From assembly GCA_934047225.1 (NCBI GenBank), contig OW203989.1, positions 6,671,977 to 6,735,976 on the forward strand: a DNA stretch of 64,000 nt, given 5' to 3'. Shown piece by piece: positions 19,871-32,990 of this stretch. Position 1 is the stretch's first letter. Every line of letters begins with the position of its first letter. Under the pieces are notes generated by a model. It worked only from the letters and a program-made list of their open reading frames with translations, searched no databases and was not told the DNA's origin. A program made the translations under genes and the position numbers. The stretch comes from Ypsolopha sequella (Eukaryota > Arthropoda > Insecta > Lepidoptera > Ypsolophidae).

Positions 19871-21180
19871 AACTTAATTTTTAATAGGTGCCGAACATTT
19901 TCTTTTTTTTTATTTGTTAGTAATATTTATATTTTAGGTATATTTAATTTTAGTTTAATGTTAGTTTTATTCATTTAATATTATGTTTTCATCACTGAAA
20001 TAAAATTACATACCCAATGAATGCTAATCTGAATTAATCTAATACATAAATATTCAGTTTGGTGCCTTTTCATCCAACGGCACTGGCAGGCAACATGCAC
20101 AGTGGCATATTTGTGTTTGTAATTCTTTTCAAAAATTCGAGCCATATTCGACGCCGCAGGAAATACTTACTGAGGCACAAAATGAAAGTGATAGCCTGTT
20201 GCTATCAAAATCAAAGGGAAAAAAAATGCTAGCTTACGGAAGCACGGTTAAGACCAAAAATAGTATTAAATAAATAAATAAAATGAAATAAAAATCTTTT
20301 ATTTCAGAGACAAGCTAGTATTGACATCAAAACTTTGCAATAAGTTTTACGTTTCTAAAGAGAAGCTCAGGTCTCTATAATAATTATATTTTTATATTTT
20401 ATTCATTTTTCCTCGCAAGTGTATTGAATAACGTCGTATGAAACGCGTGAGTAGGTTATTTATTACGCTCTCTCCTTCGGTTTGAGCTGCAATCGAGTCG
20501 TGTGTAATGAATGACCAACTTAGCTCACTTGTATCATAATGTACTATTATTACATTATATGTAATCAAACATTGTACAAGTAACTCTACCCCACATTTGT
20601 ATGAGTAACTCTACGTTCGTGTTACTCGTTTAAATTGAATGTAATAAAACATGAACTTAGTCTTGTTCATCGACAATTTCCAATACTGGACGTGATATCC
20701 GCTGTGACTTACTTTCCTTAATTTGCTTGTTATTTTAGACGTAGAATGTAATGGATCAATCAACAAAACCTTACGAATATTTGTACCAAGTTCGGGCTGT
20801 GATAGATAGTTCACACTTGAGAATACCCCCTCGGGGATTCATGTGGTGACAATGTTTTTTGTTGTATTTTTATTTATTTAAAATAAATATTCTGTAAATA
20901 TTTATACCATTAAAAAATGAATAAAACTTTTATTTGCCTGCCTGCGGCCTGCAAAAATTTTAAGTATCGAAGAAAAATAAACATTATTATTTGGTCCACA
21001 AATAAAGTATTTTTTGTCCTAAAAATGAGATAGAGATATGCTCATTTGTCTTAAAATTTTCTTGATGTATAGGCCACATCACTGTCATATGCCACCTCGC
21101 GTGCAGAAATAGTGAATTATAAAAAATCATTAATTTTGTTTTTTGGTGTCATCTTGTATATATAGTTATTGTGACGGTGG
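19871..21180. other. No gene; AT-rich
   Basis: Presumed 3' tail of the fragment above to about 20000, then unrecognised sequence with short TAAA repeats near 20260-20290. Confidence 0.4.
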
Positions 21181-21420
21181 TTGCTGTCTAAATCTGTATT
21201 GAGAGGATGGATAAAAGACAAGGACAAGAGAAGTAAGTATACAGAGTTCACTGAGAAGTCGCAGAAGAAGGCAGCTCACATACTGAAGAATAGCATAGAA
21301 AAAGCACTCGGTATAGAAGGTGCCTCCCTGGACGATGCATATGAAGCAAAAGAGGAATATCAGGATCATATATCGATCGGCAATATTCAGTCTTTGTTTC
21401 CTCACTGGGAACAGGTGTGA
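21181..21420 (+). CDS. Unassigned exon-like open frame
   Basis: The plus-strand frame has strongly protein-like, charged, helix-prone composition: KYTEFTEKSQKKAAHILKN, then SIEKALGIEGASLDDAYEAK and HISIGNIQSLFPHWEQ. There is no ATG at the open end (the frame begins at TTG after a TGA), so it is either an internal exon or a fragment. The last codons overlap a possible 5' splice site, CAG|GTGTGA, at 21416/21417. A stronger donor-like GTAAGT occurs inside at about 21233. I do not recognise the family. It could be a pseudogene fragment, since no neighbouring exon is evident. Confidence 0.4.
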   Translation: MLSKSVLRGWIKDKDKRSKYTEFTEKSQKKAAHILKNSIEKALGIEGASLDDAYEAKEEYQDHISIGNIQSLFPHWEQV

Positions 21421-24190
21421 GTTTATGTATAAAATATAATAAGACATAAGACATAATTTATTTTCACACCAAAAACTTTTTTACATACACTCAACAAATC
21501 AACAGACAAATTAAATTATAATTAGAGAAAGGGAACGAGCATTCATCTGCTAAGTGTAGGTATCCGAATGGATGTTACCCTGCCTGCCAAACTAAGTTGC
21601 CTTGTCCGCATGACAGCCAGTGGTCCTACCGATCGATGGATCAGATTTGGCGTAATATAAACAAACAAAAACAATGAAAAATTATAATTAAGGTGAAAGC
21701 TAAACAACTAAAACAACTAAACCCTACGGCCTATTTATATATATTATATACATAACATACGTAAGTATTAAATATATCTACTAATAACATATCAATAAAT
21801 AGAAGTAAGTACTTACATAACAATTACACATACATATATACATACAAGTAAAGATATAACATACGAAAGCAAACTAATCAATTTACATACCCAGTCGATT
21901 CTGATGTAGCATTCGGTTGAAATCTTGTTGTGGTTTGCTTACAGCTTCATTACATCGAGACTAGTCAATCATTCGTTACGGTATCTCGGTCCGCAAAACG
22001 ACAAACTCTCAAGTAGAGGGATCAAGGGTCGATTCCTGCTGCCACCGGGGCTCGCAACCATGAGTTTTTTGGGATTTATGAGCCTGAATTAAGGCGCTCT
22101 TATCCTAAAATCAGTAATTTCAAAGTCAAATAGAACTTTCAAATATCGTCTAAAACTTCCAAATAAAGATACGCAATATAGTTCGAACCTTTATCTAGGT
22201 TTTCCACGCATGTTTTACACGATCAGATAAACTTTGCTCGATAGAAATAATTCACGAACACAGCATGTAATAAGACCTTTCAAATCATGCCATTTCCATA
22301 ATTCCACTCTTTTATTAACGAAATAATTATTTATTAATAAACATATCTAATAATATTGCTCTTTAAATTTTCTAGGTCGACCACGTAAGTGGGTTTTAAT
22401 AAACATATCCCTTATTTTTAAACAATTTAAAAACCGATAGAAACAACGAAAAAGTACAAAAGTGTGGTTATTTTCTTTAATCCTTACACGTAAAGAAAAA
22501 GACAGAGAGTCACTCTTCTGGGATAAGAGCGCCTTAAACACTGTGCTACGGGCGCTGGACGAGCATAAATAACGTAAATAATTAAATCTTCACAATTAAA
22601 GAAGGTCACAGGACCGTAAGTAAGATTTGTAATACTTACAATAAATCACATGTTCTCTTTACGTATAAATCAATATTCCTATAAGCATTACGTCTCTTCC
22701 CGCAATAAAATAGAAATATGCCGTATCGTAACCGACAGTTGTAAAATACTGAATACTGATTCATAGAATTGCGGTACGTTAAAACTGATATAAGATTGTT
22801 CCTACGAGTATGTTCATTTTCTTATAAGGTATAAGTACTATAATATATACAGTACTACAAGGATCTTATGGCGTGTGGATTGGTTGTGTCCAAAATCGTA
22901 ACTAACGCCGCTACCATACTCCTTGTTTCACAGATGCGCCCCCCTGTTGCTGTCATCCATTACAAGTTGTAGCACTCCAGCCTCCCATGGCCCGTGACCT
23001 TCGTTCGCGACAGTGCCAACAGTTATTGGCCATCTCGTCCCATGGGACGAGTTACAGTTTATTTATTTTTTACATTTACTTGTCCCACTAACACTAATCT
23101 AAATCATACCTTGCCCTAACCGAAAATTTAAATAAATATATATATGTGTATATATTTATTTTATTTATTTTTACAATAATACATTTTATAAAATTTTACA
23201 AAGATCGCCAAACTGAAATACAGTTTGTTGGCGAAGCGCTTATATAATTCCGGGTATTTACTTATGTCTAACTAATGTAACTACGAATACAGCAAAATCC
23301 GTTGATTAATTTTAATCAAAGCCAAAACCGCAATTTACAATCTACGAGTACATTTATCTACCTGTTTGTACCTTGTTTATTATTTTAATTAATTTAATTA
23401 TTTAATTAAATGTAATACTTGCTTTTAAACAACATTAAATAACAGTAATAATTTAAATCTAAACTAATTAAGCTAAAAAAGAAAAAAATCTACAAACTAA
23501 ACCTTTTAAACTAAACCTATCTAAAACAAAAATAATAGATTTACTAAAAAGCTTTTTCCAAATCGCTACAAATGGGAGGGCGCCCAAAACACTGGCAGCG
23601 CGTTACCTCTATTTATAATAAAAATATAAAATAAATTTATATAGATTTTATTAGCTTTCTTTTAATATTTTTATATCATTATAAATATACGTAAATATTA
23701 TAATATAATATGAAAAATAATTATTATTTTTATTAACAAAAAAAAGAACTTAAATAACATATAATAAAATCAAACGTAACTAAATTAAGAAAAAACTAAA
23801 AAATAATAATTATGTTTCTTAGTTTAAGTTTAGTTCGGCTTCTGCATGATTCAAATAAATAAATATTTATTTTTATACACAAATAATGATAATAAATCAA
23901 TAGGTAAGTACATATACATTTTTTTATGTTTCTAATGATATAAAAAATATAAATAAAAATACTAGCAACTATGGTTTCTTAATGATTTGAAATCTATTCT
24001 ATTCTGTTTTATTACATTCATGTAGAGTTGTGAGGAATCCGAGAAGACAGGTACAGTACAGCGGCAGGTTCTGTGCTTTTTACCACTACGTCCACCATCC
24101 AGAGGGCCTAAGATAGCAAACCATCGCAGACAGCTCGATACAACATGTTCATTCCTCTCTAGGTAGATCAAAAGAGTGAGAGAGAGCATT
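21421..24190. other. No gene; long AT-rich stretch
   Basis: Low-complexity A/T sequence with TA dinucleotide runs near 23130-23165. A short minus-strand trace of the RGNAAS mobile ORF (GTAACGCGCTGCCAGTG) lies near 23575-23612. Two pieces with TTAAGGCGCTCTTATCC-like sequence (about 22091 and, inverted, 22520) may be tRNA-derived SINE debris. Confidence 0.4.
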
Positions 24191-24211
24191 GTATCACGCG
24201 CTATCGAGCTC

Positions 24212-24480
24212 TATACAACGTGTAACAGAAATGTGTAACCATATTTGAAGAACTTATTCAGTCAATGGTATAGAACAACTTTTACTATGGAACAAACCCT
24301 GTACCTCGAAAAAAAAATCGACAATTTCATAGAAAAATGCAATGCCGCTCGGCCGAAATGTATGGAAGGACAGATTTTTTTTTTAGATTTCAGGTTTGGC
24401 TTCATAGTAAAAGTTGTTCTATACCATTGACTGAATAAGCTCTTCAAATATGGTTACACCTTTCTGTTACACGTTGTATA
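24212..24480. mobile_element. Full-palindrome MITE, family A copy 2
   Basis: TATACAACGTGTAACAG at the left and its inverse at the right, 269 bp. Same arms as the copies at 5849 and 25086; here it stands alone between single-copy sequences. Confidence 0.85.
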
Positions 24481-24481
24481 G

Positions 24482-24819
24482 TTTGCTATGCTAGACTGGC
24501 TGGTGCAGGGATTCAAGGGCATTATCTCGGCGAATCCACGACCTCTGGATTAGTAGCCGAGACTAGTCCAGTAGGCCACAACGGTCAAGTAATGGTAGAC
24601 TTGGTTGCGACGCGCATTGCGGCTAGGACTTGCAGCTGGCCATTATCCCATATGTTGAAGCCACAAGGTTGTGCCAAGATGATATACCCCGCGGCTGTCG
24701 CAGTCATAACATGCGGATCCATCAACCGCCCAGCCGCAAGTCGGTCGCTTCCAAAGTCTATTTTAAGGCTAGACGGCAACTTTTTGCTGTGATTTCAAGC
24801 AATGGTACGCCCTGTTAAT
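24482..24819. other. GC-richer single-copy stretch, no convincing gene
   Basis: Open frames of about 60 codons exist on both strands (minus 24585-24779; plus 24592-24792), but neither has a known motif, a start context or a splice partner. It may be part of an older element. Confidence 0.4.
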
Positions 24820-25089
24820 TATACAAGGTGACTTTTTGATCATCGTCCAAATTCATACTGGTGGCTTGGTAAGTGATCAGTATCATGGATCAATAACAAT
24901 TTATGTAAAATTCGTAAAATGAAATTTCGACTCCCCATAGTGATTCACTCGGAACTGGAAGTGAATTTCTATGGGAAGCCGAAATTTCATTTTACTAATT
25001 TCACAAAAATTTTTATTGATCCATGATACTGATCACTTACCAAGCCACCAGTATGAATTTGGACGATGGTCAAAAAGTCACCTTGTATA
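24820..25089. mobile_element. Palindromic MITE, family B copy 2 (complete)
   Basis: TATACAAGGTGACTTTTTG at the left and AAAAAGTCACCTTGTATA at the right, 270 bp with near-complete folding. Its last four bases TATA are also the first four of the adjacent family A copy. Confidence 0.85.
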
Positions 25090-25352
25090 ACGTGTAACAG
25101 AAAGTTGTAACCATATTTGAAGAGCTTATTCAGTCAATGGTATAGAACAACTTTTACTATGGAACAAACCGTGTATCTTGAAAAAAATATTTACCTGTTT
25201 CATAGAAAAATGCAATGCCGCTCGGCCGAAATGTATGGAAGGGCAGTTTTTTTTTGGGATTTTTGGGTTGGCTCCATAGTAAAATTTGTTCTATACCATT
25301 GACTGAATAAGCTCTTCAAATATGGTTACACCTTTCTGTTTTACGTTGTATA
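25086..25352. mobile_element. Full-palindrome MITE, family A copy 3
   Basis: Left end TATAACGTGTAACAG (CA lost after TATA), right end TTTACGTTGTATA. Shares TATA with the family B copy before it. Confidence 0.8.
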
Positions 25353-25404
25353 CCCTACATACCAAACTACTGAATTATTGAATTATTTATGAACTAACAC
25401 GTTG

Positions 25405-25797
25405 TTAAGGCGCTACGGAAAAAAATCGACACTTTTAGAACTTCTATATCTACTTCGGTAAATAATTTATAATTTTGATAAAATAGTGTATTATTTTTGG
25501 AATCTTTCTCTAGGGATCTGTTAAAACAGAAACGCGATTGGAGAATTTCGGCTCGATAGAAATATCAATCGACACCAATTCTCCTGGTTTGACAATTAAG
25601 AATGACATATGAACTGCAATTATATTTTATTAGATGGGTTTTAACAGTATCTAGGACCTGGTTAAACGAAATTTTGATAGCGTTTTTAGTACATTTTATA
25701 TTAATAAAAAATTTTCCACGAATCCGTCCCTCTCGCACTGAGGGCTTTTTCGCATATGGAGTAACAGGGACGTTGAAACTTTTACATATCGCCTTAA
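25405..25797. mobile_element. TTAA-bounded MITE, family G copy 2
   Basis: TTAAGGCGCTACGG to CATATCGCCTTAA, 393 bp. Uninterrupted, and so provides the empty site for the MITE nested at 2205-2444. Confidence 0.75.
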
Positions 25798-25823
25798 ATT
25801 GAAAAAAATAGTTTTTACCTAAG

Positions 25824-26163
25824 GTCAGCTTAGCGCAAAGTACATAACTTAACTTTGTTATTCTTGTTCAGAAATTTAAAATTGAAAAGCATTTTGTACT
25901 GTGGTATTTGACGCTAATAGTTCGGTATTAGAGAGGTTTATAAAGCAAGAGTTTAAAATTGTTTACAATATTAGTCATGATCTTCTCAAAACCAACTTAA
26001 AATGCTGTTTTAACATTGTTTAGACTTTTAAACTCGTGCTTTATAAACCTTACTAATACTGAACTATTGGTGTCAACTGCCACATACCAAAAGGTTTTTA
26101 AATTTTCAACATCTAAACAAGAAAAACAAAGTTAAGTTATGCACTTTGCGCTAAGCGACTGAC
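25824..26163. mobile_element. Palindromic MITE, family V copy 2
   Basis: GTCAGCTTAGCGCAAAGTAC at the left; GCACTTTGCGCTAAGCGACTG at the right. Partner of the copy at 2905-3173. Confidence 0.7.
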
Positions 26164-26252
26164 GTTTAATCTGTGTGAAAATGGGACATTTCGGCGCTTA
26201 AAACACAAGATTTCTGAGTGTTTAGTCGTATTTTCCAAACGTTGGGCGATAG

Positions 26253-26614
26253 AAAATAGTAGTTTATGCTACTAAGGCGAAAAGGAATAAATTACGAGGA
26301 CGATTTAAAACACGAGCGTAGCGAGCGTTTTAAACGTAACCGAGTAATTTATTGCTCTTACGCCCGTGTATCATACTACGTTTTTCAATGCATAGTGTGA
26401 GGAAATAAAACAAATATAATCTTGTGTATCCAGAGCCGTTAAACAGTGGAAAAAAAAAGTATAACAATTATGGTACACAGGAAAGGCTGCAGGTTAGCCA
26501 ACCATTGTAAACAAATAAAAAAATAATAATAATAAAGCCGTAGGGCAAAATAATCGAGTTTCTGTTCGGTTTTGATGCATAAAAAGTGGGCCTTTCCGAG
26601 CACTTGCATTGAAA
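26253..26614. repeat. Interspersed repeat, family R copy 1
   Basis: AAAATAGTAGTTTATGCTAC to GAGCACTTGCATTGAAAA, including CACGAGCGTAGCGAGCG and TACGCCCGTGTATCATACTA. The same block occurs at 35634-36030 with about 32 extra bases near 35808-35840. Confidence 0.75.
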
Positions 26615-27402
26615 AGTAATTTTTATTTTTATTAAATTAATGAGACAACAATTCTTTTTCTATGGCATCAAAATCAAAACCCTTGAGATTTCCCAGGGGC
26701 CCCTTTAGTTTGGAGTCTCGGAATTGACCCGAGTCGGTCTAACAGGACCCATAAGTTAGCTGTAGAATAACGGAACGGTGACCTATACTGATGCAACTAG
26801 CAGATCTAGTCAACTATACTAAATAGTTAAGTTATATGGAGCGTTTTGTCTCGGTTTATTTTACAAAAGCTCCGTCGTCATATTATCACGACATATGTCC
26901 CTGAGCGGGTGTTAGAGCCACTCAGAGGTGTTTCCAACTGTGGACTGTCCCTGCAACAATCAAAACTCTTACACTTTCTTTTCAGACGAATTTACTTCCC
27001 AACCTAATAATGAGTGAGCCATGGACGCACAAAAAAAGGTAAACGGAATTTCGCTAAACAAAAACTGAAGCACTCGTAGTACATAAAGTCAACTTGACGT
27101 ACGAGCCAGGCACGCACACATTCACAATATAGTACGTCACACACTTGTACCCCATCGCCATTGTAAGCTTCAGTTGTTGGTTAGATCCGACTCTATCTGC
27201 CTTTTTTGTACGTCCATGGAGTGAGCGTTATATCACTGTACTTATTCTAATATTAAAGTAGTAAAAAAGTCATTTCTGTGCATTAAATATTTTAGTGAAA
27301 CTTTAATTGAAATGGGTTATTTATTAAGTAAGTAAGTTCATTTTAAGCCACATTAGTTATAAATATGCATAAAAAAGGGTAATTTAAAACTCAACATAAA
27401 AA
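26615..27402. other. No gene recognised
   Basis: Unassigned spacer with no protein-like frame. Confidence 0.35.
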
Positions 27403-28018
27403 AACCGGCCAAGTGCAAGTCGGACTCGCGCACGAAGGGTTCCATACCATTATCTATAATAATACAGATCGCGCCAAACTTCTAGTCCGCTCGGAAGTTG
27501 CTCTTCCCAAGAACGGCCTATACATTTTGTTCCTGCTGATGCGAATCGCCCCGTGTTTAGAGGGGACTAAAAGTTTGGCGCGATCTGTACTCGTTAACTT
27601 GTAACGCCTACTTAGCTGTGATAGTTTTTCGTTATGTAAGCTACTACCGTGATTTTTTTCACGTCTCCAAATACAACCGTTTCGCTGGCAGGGGGGGGGG
27701 ACACTTGACTCTAACAAAAATTAACACTTTTAAGCTTAATATTTCGCAAACGGAACCCTGGATCGAAAAATGGTCTTGTCACACCCCCAATATTTTTAAA
27801 TTACTTATCCAACAACACCCCACACTAGGGAATAGAGGAGAAAAAAAAATCATCCCCACTTTACGTTTAGGGGAGGTACCCTAAAAAATATTTTTTTTTT
27901 AAATTGCCACATTACAGCTTTTTAGTACTAATAGTCTTTTAGCTAAGCCGCGGACATACAGACAGACGGACATGGTGAAACTATAGGTAAAGGTTCCTTG
28001 TTGTTGACTACGGAACCC
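27403..28018 (+). repeat. Lepidopteran GGTTCCG repeat, copy 2
   Basis: AAACCGGCCAAGTGCAAGTC and CACGAAGGGTTCCATACCAT at the left; CAGACGGACATGG...GGAACCCTAACA at the right. A small MITE is nested near its left end. Confidence 0.8.
27464..27588. mobile_element. 125-bp MITE nested in the GGTTCCG repeat
   Basis: ACAGATCGCGCCAAACTTCT at the left and AGTTTGGCGCGATCTGT at the right form 25-27 bp inverted ends with one gap. It interrupts the repeat about 60 bp from its start. No coding content. Confidence 0.75.
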
Positions 28019-28084
28019 TAACAATAAGAAAAACGGGTAGTTATAAACAAAAGAAGCTTGCGATTATAAATATTAACAAAGTAC

Positions 28085-28500
28085 AAAATAAAGTTAAAAT
28101 GAATTCCCATAGCTTAATTTCTAAAAGATGTTTTTTTTTTTTTACGTAGAATATACGCCAGTTTAGGACATCGTTTTCATTATTTTGGTATATAAATTAA
28201 CGTTTGTTTTATGATTTTTTAAAGAATTTTCGGATATGCTGTCACTTGGAAATTTTAGGCATTATGCTGATTGCGATGTGTGATTGCTCGTAAAAAAAGT
28301 GGCCTGTCTTCAGAATAATAATACCTGAGGGTCTGTCTCTGTCTGTCTTCTCATCTGTCATCCATCTGTCAAATGAGTCTGAAGCAAACTATTATAAATT
28401 TATCTTGTTAGCAAAAGACACATTTCTAAACAGCCTTTTTTCAAGTGGTGTGGAACAAAGGCAAATGGAAGTTGAAGCTTTTTCGTAAAAATATTCATCA
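28085..28500 (-). repeat. Interspersed repeat, family S copy 1
   Basis: The minus strand matches 32595-32990 and 49372-49740: TCATGATGATGAA-type start, CATCTGTCATCCATCTGTC core and CGTAAATT/CGTAGAAT end. Noncoding. Confidence 0.65.
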
Positions 28501-30510
28501 TTATGAGGTTTTTTACACCACAAGTTCTAAAATACGGCTTATTAAACAAAAATCGTGGCAATAAAGGGTACTATTACAGCATATTGCTGCAGAACATTTC
28601 GCTTTGCAGCACTGATTTGTATTGTACTGAGGAAAAAACGACAATTTTTAGAAATTTTCGTTTGTCTGTCTGTGTGTATGTAAACGGATTTGGATGCAGT
28701 TTTCTCGTAGTGACACTGGTCAACATTCAATCGATATAATTATAGCACGCATAGATTTCTCAATGTTGCGAGCCCGGCGTGAATTTGAATGGTGACTCTT
28801 GAATATATATTGTACGGAAAGTTATATTTATTTATTATGTTCCATTTTTACATTTTTAGGTTAAGCTATTTCTGGTATATAAATAAATTATTTTGATTTG
28901 TTTTGATTTGAAAACTATATCACGTTTATGAACGGTTTAAAAAAGTTGTTCGATATGATCAGTTAACGGTCCGTACCAAGCCAAAAACAAATTATATTTA
29001 TATACTATTGGCAGCTAACTATCACATTAAGACATTTACATAGATCTGAAAACGCGATTCCATTAACTTTGCTCGATAGAAAAAAATTGCAAAGTCAGCT
29101 CTAAAAAAATCTTAAAAGGCCGGTAATGGCGGTAAAGCCATAAATCTCAAATTTACGGGAATTACTTACATACTTACTTAAGATATTAGCTGAAAGGATT
29201 TTTAGTCATAATGTAGCCGCAAACTCTAAATAACTGAAGTTTTGGGTGCGCGGCAGCTGATTAGAGCAGGATAGACAATTCAAATACAAAAGCGTTGGTG
29301 CATGACGGAAGTTTAACTTAATACTGGGCCTTAAGTAAATATCATTCCTACTTTTACATCAGGTTTATTGTTTACTTACAACGCGTCCAAGACTATTAGA
29401 TAAATGGGCCAACCAATAATCGCCTCTGTCAAAAGGTAATGGAGTCTTCGTCATTTGTCTTGGATGGATACGTAGTCACCTCACTAATCTTAATGTAATG
29501 ATGCGATCCGATTTAACAAAACAACGAGAAAGTGAATCTAAAGAATACGAGTATTTTGTAACCACAAAAAATGCGAAAGCATCAAAAACGTCACGCGATA
29601 CATTGTGTACTCGGAACAGTGGTCCATACCTCGACAGTTATGTATAGGAACGATTCGATAATTTGGTTAGGGGTTTACAAAACCACGAGATCCTTCCAGT
29701 GCAACAGACTTTCAGTATCTAAACTCAACATAACTTCAAAAGTCTTGAGGAAAATCTTTAAAATATCGAAATAATTTGTAGCTGCACAAATAATAACAAA
29801 TTCTAGCGAGCACATTGTGATTTTCTTCGATCGAAAACACATTCCACACGTGTGTAGTTTGGATAATTTCATTTTTAGACCAATAAAGCATGACAGACAC
29901 GAATGGCAAAATCAATAACCGATCGTAATAATCTCGGTATACCTAGTACATTTTCTCAAATATAGACTTACACAAATATTGCGGAGCTATACAGGGTGTT
30001 AACATGAAGTTGCGGAAGCCGGAAACTGATGATAGGACTCGTCCATACGAACTACTTTTACTATGGAGCCAACACTCGAATCGCGAAAAAGAAATCAGCC
30101 CATTGGTTAATCCATAGAAAAGTTACTACCCGACCAAAATGTACCATCCATCAGCTTAGTTCGTCCACTACTCACACACGCTGGGCAGGCGGGTTGGTGA
30201 GTGCGGTGCGCGGTGTTCCATATAAGGCCCGGTTATTACAGGATGGATATACCGCCATCAATCGGTCCCAGGCATGGTGGACCTCCTGGTTTTTTGCCTG
30301 TGACCTGTCCTCTTACTCTCCCCCGAATTACTTTGAGGGGGTCTCCAAGTAAGATGGTGGTACCTCCACAGTCGAGCCCGGTATCAGCTCTACCACCTGT
30401 TACAAAATGTACGAAACAACAGATTTTTTTTTCCGATTTCTCAATTTTTTTTACGGAAAGTTGTTCCTATGGACTAGTGTTATCGCCAGTTTTTGGTCTC
30501 CACATGTATA
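28501..30510. other. No gene; unrecognised sequence
   Basis: Short frames only. At 29995 a TACAGGGTGTTAACATGAAG end resembles the terminal motif of the family C foldback element but has no matching inverse arm nearby. Confidence 0.4.
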
Positions 30511-30514
30511 ATAT

Positions 30515-30670
30515 TTCAAAGCAGTCGCTCAGGCCGTAGAACGGCCTCTCAATCTTTAGACCCAGGTTCGATCCCTGGTATTTGTAAAAGTATTTGTTTT
30601 ACCTTATACTTACCACTTGCTAAACGGTGAAGAAAACTTCGTGAGGCAACATCAATGCCCTAAAAAGCGT
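30515..30670 (+). mobile_element. tRNA-derived SINE
   Basis: The head contains GTCGCTCAGGCCGTAGAACG and a good RNA polymerase III B box in CCCAGGTTCGATCCCTGG (about 30563-30580). The body CGGTGAAGAAAACTTCGTGAG (about 30626-30646) resembles a SINE body common in Lepidoptera. The A box is poor and no target duplication was found. Confidence 0.5.
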
Positions 30671-31344
30671 GTATTTGTGCCAGAAGAACCCGTCTCACCA
30701 TCACACATCACAAACGGACGTAATAATCGTAGGTGAAACGCGGGTGTACCGAGTGTGGAGTGTGACTTGCATTTCACAGCTCACACTTGGGAATACCACT
30801 GACACCTGCGTGACGATAATGAAAATTACATCGTAAATACTTATATTAATGAACTTGGAAAAAATAAGCTACAGACTTCATGGCAATTTTGACACCTTCT
30901 TTCCTCAAAAACGAGTCTTTACAGTTAATTCCTTGGTCTGAGAATCTGTACTTACCATAAATCTTATATCAAAGAAAGGAGATATCATTATCTACCTACA
31001 TAATAATGTACTCTTAGATCGGAACTTTGAACCGATTAGGCCTAAGGCTGTCCGATAATTCTAGAAGCCTAAATTCAATTTTACTGTAACTGATAAATAA
31101 ATTAACTTTGAACGACTGGGTCAGACGTGCCTTGCGGTGCAGTGACCATAATAAATGTTTCGGTTGACCATTGACATTTCCCAAGCGAAAGCAGATCAAT
31201 ATTAAAATGTTTTTGCTGACTCGCGAATCAAGCACGAAAGTACCACCACGTACCACTTAGATCGGTAAATGCAGTTTTGATGAAGATACAAATTGACTTC
31301 AGGAAGAAATTATGTAATTATTTGTCCATATTTAAGTTGGTTTG
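30671..31344. other. No gene recognised
   Basis: Unassigned spacer. Confidence 0.35.
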
Positions 31345-31510
31345 AGCTTAGAGAGAGGATGAATGAGGATGAACTGGGCAAGAACGTATGCTGACCAAAT
31401 TGCAAAGTAGAAGAGCTTGTATGACTAGATCGATGAATGTGGAAGAAGCGAAAGAGGTGTGTCAGGATTGTAGCAGATGGAAATGGAGACAGGATTGAGT
31501 ATAAGTATAT
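31345..31510 (+). pseudogene. 3' scrap of a retrotransposon ORF
   Basis: The frame gives RSMNVEEAKEVCQDCSRWK followed by a stop. MNVEEAKE.CQD.S.W is, from memory, the end of endonuclease-RT proteins in moths. Only about 40 codons remain and the upstream part is out of frame. Confidence 0.45.
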
Positions 31511-31681
31511 AGTTGTATAATGAAAACCATAACTGTTGCTACTGAAACATACAGAGACATAGTTATAGGTCTCTGACTTACTATGTACTTATTAAATTTC
31601 GAGAACAAATATGAGCCGCACCAAAATTTTATCTGAAAGAAATCGGTTTTGGCTATAATTATTTCAATAGAGGCAATATTT

Positions 31682-32214
31682 TTAGGGTTCCGTAGTACCT
31701 AAAAGGGACAAAAGGAACCTTTATGGTGAGACTCTGTTGTCCGTCCATCCGTATGTCACAGCCTCATAACTTTAGTACCGTTAAAAATAAAGACATGAAA
31801 TTGGGCACAAACATAGCATTAATTTGACCACATATCATGGTGTAAAAACAAATATGAAAAATTTGAAATTGTTCAAAATATTTCCAAAATGAAAGAGGGA
31901 AAAATAAAAATATTATTCTAAAAATACAATATGGGTAAAAGCTGATTGTAAAAATATAAGTTTGACTATATTTAATTGTATCTATTTCGAGAAACCCTTG
32001 AAAAACCATGAAAAATGTATGTCCCGCCCCCTTATCTCCAAAACAGGTGGACCGAAAAATATGAAAAAAATCATGGTAATATATGTTTACGTAAAGATTT
32101 CAGGAAAAATAAAGCGGTTGAGAAATTCACGAAAAAAAAAGACAAAGTTAAATGTATCATCCACAATACGGAACGCTAGGTACGCGCGTCTGACTCGCAC
32201 TTGGCCGGTTTTTT
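31682..32214 (-). repeat. Lepidopteran GGTTCCG repeat, copy 3 (reverse)
   Basis: Left end TTAGGGTTCCGTAGTACC, right end CTGACTCGCACTTGGCCGG. Same element as at 16081 and 27403, inverted. Confidence 0.8.
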
Positions 32215-32594
32215 ATTTCAATTTGTGTTAGACTATCCAGGCAAAAATATAGGTCGATTTCCCCCATATCTCAGGCATGTAGTGTCAAGCGATTTTACCT
32301 CATTATTTTAATCGAGTGTTTAGTCCAAACAAGTTGATTAAGAAATAGTAACTGCCTCGTATTTCCTCATTACCAGTTATTAAGAGCTCTCTCTTTGTCG
32401 GAAGCTCTTAACATCATATTTAATGAAGTATGTTCAACTACGAGTATTATGCTCATAATAAGGGTGGAAAGTTTGTAGCTCTAGGTACAGTTTAGGTTTC
32501 TCTATGGTTCGGCATTTGAATGTGGCGAGAGAATCAATTCGCTTGGATTAAATTATTTCATTTCTAGATTTAGGTTTAATAAGCCGTATTTTCG

Positions 32595-32990
32595 AACTTA
32601 TGGTCTAAAAAACCTCATGATGATGAATGTTTTTACGAAAAAGCTGCAAATTCCATTTGCCTTCGTGTGGCGTCACTTGAGAAATGGCTGTTAGGAAATG
32701 TGTCCTTTGCTATCAACATAAATTCATAAAAATTTGCTGCCGACTGTTTTGACAGATGGATGACAGATGAGTAGACAGACCACTTTTTTTGTAAGCAATC
32801 ACACATGACAATCAGTATAATGTAAACAATTCTCAAGTGACGTCATAACCGACAATTCTGTAAAAAAATCGTAAAAATAATGGTTTATTTATAGGTATAA
32901 AAAATTATGAAAACTATGTTCTGAAATGGCGTAAATTATCTAAAAAAATATAAAAAACTTTTTGAAATTAAGCTTTGGGAATGGTTGCAA
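32595..32990 (+). repeat. Interspersed repeat, family S copy 2
   Basis: CCTCATGATGATGAATG, GACAGATGGATGACAGATGAG, CACACATGACAATCAG and TTCTCAAGTGACGTCAT, shared with 49372-49740 and inversely with 28085-28500. Confidence 0.7.

Noticed and set aside
22091..22553. tRNA gene or complete SINE suggested by TAGCACAGTGTTTAAGGCG (minus) and GGTCGATTCCT
   Set aside because: A and B boxes lie in separate, opposite-facing fragments with no cloverleaf; at best old SINE debris.
24585..24792. Overlapping 60-codon frames on both strands
   Set aside because: Both are open because the stretch is GC-richer; no motif, start context or splice partner.
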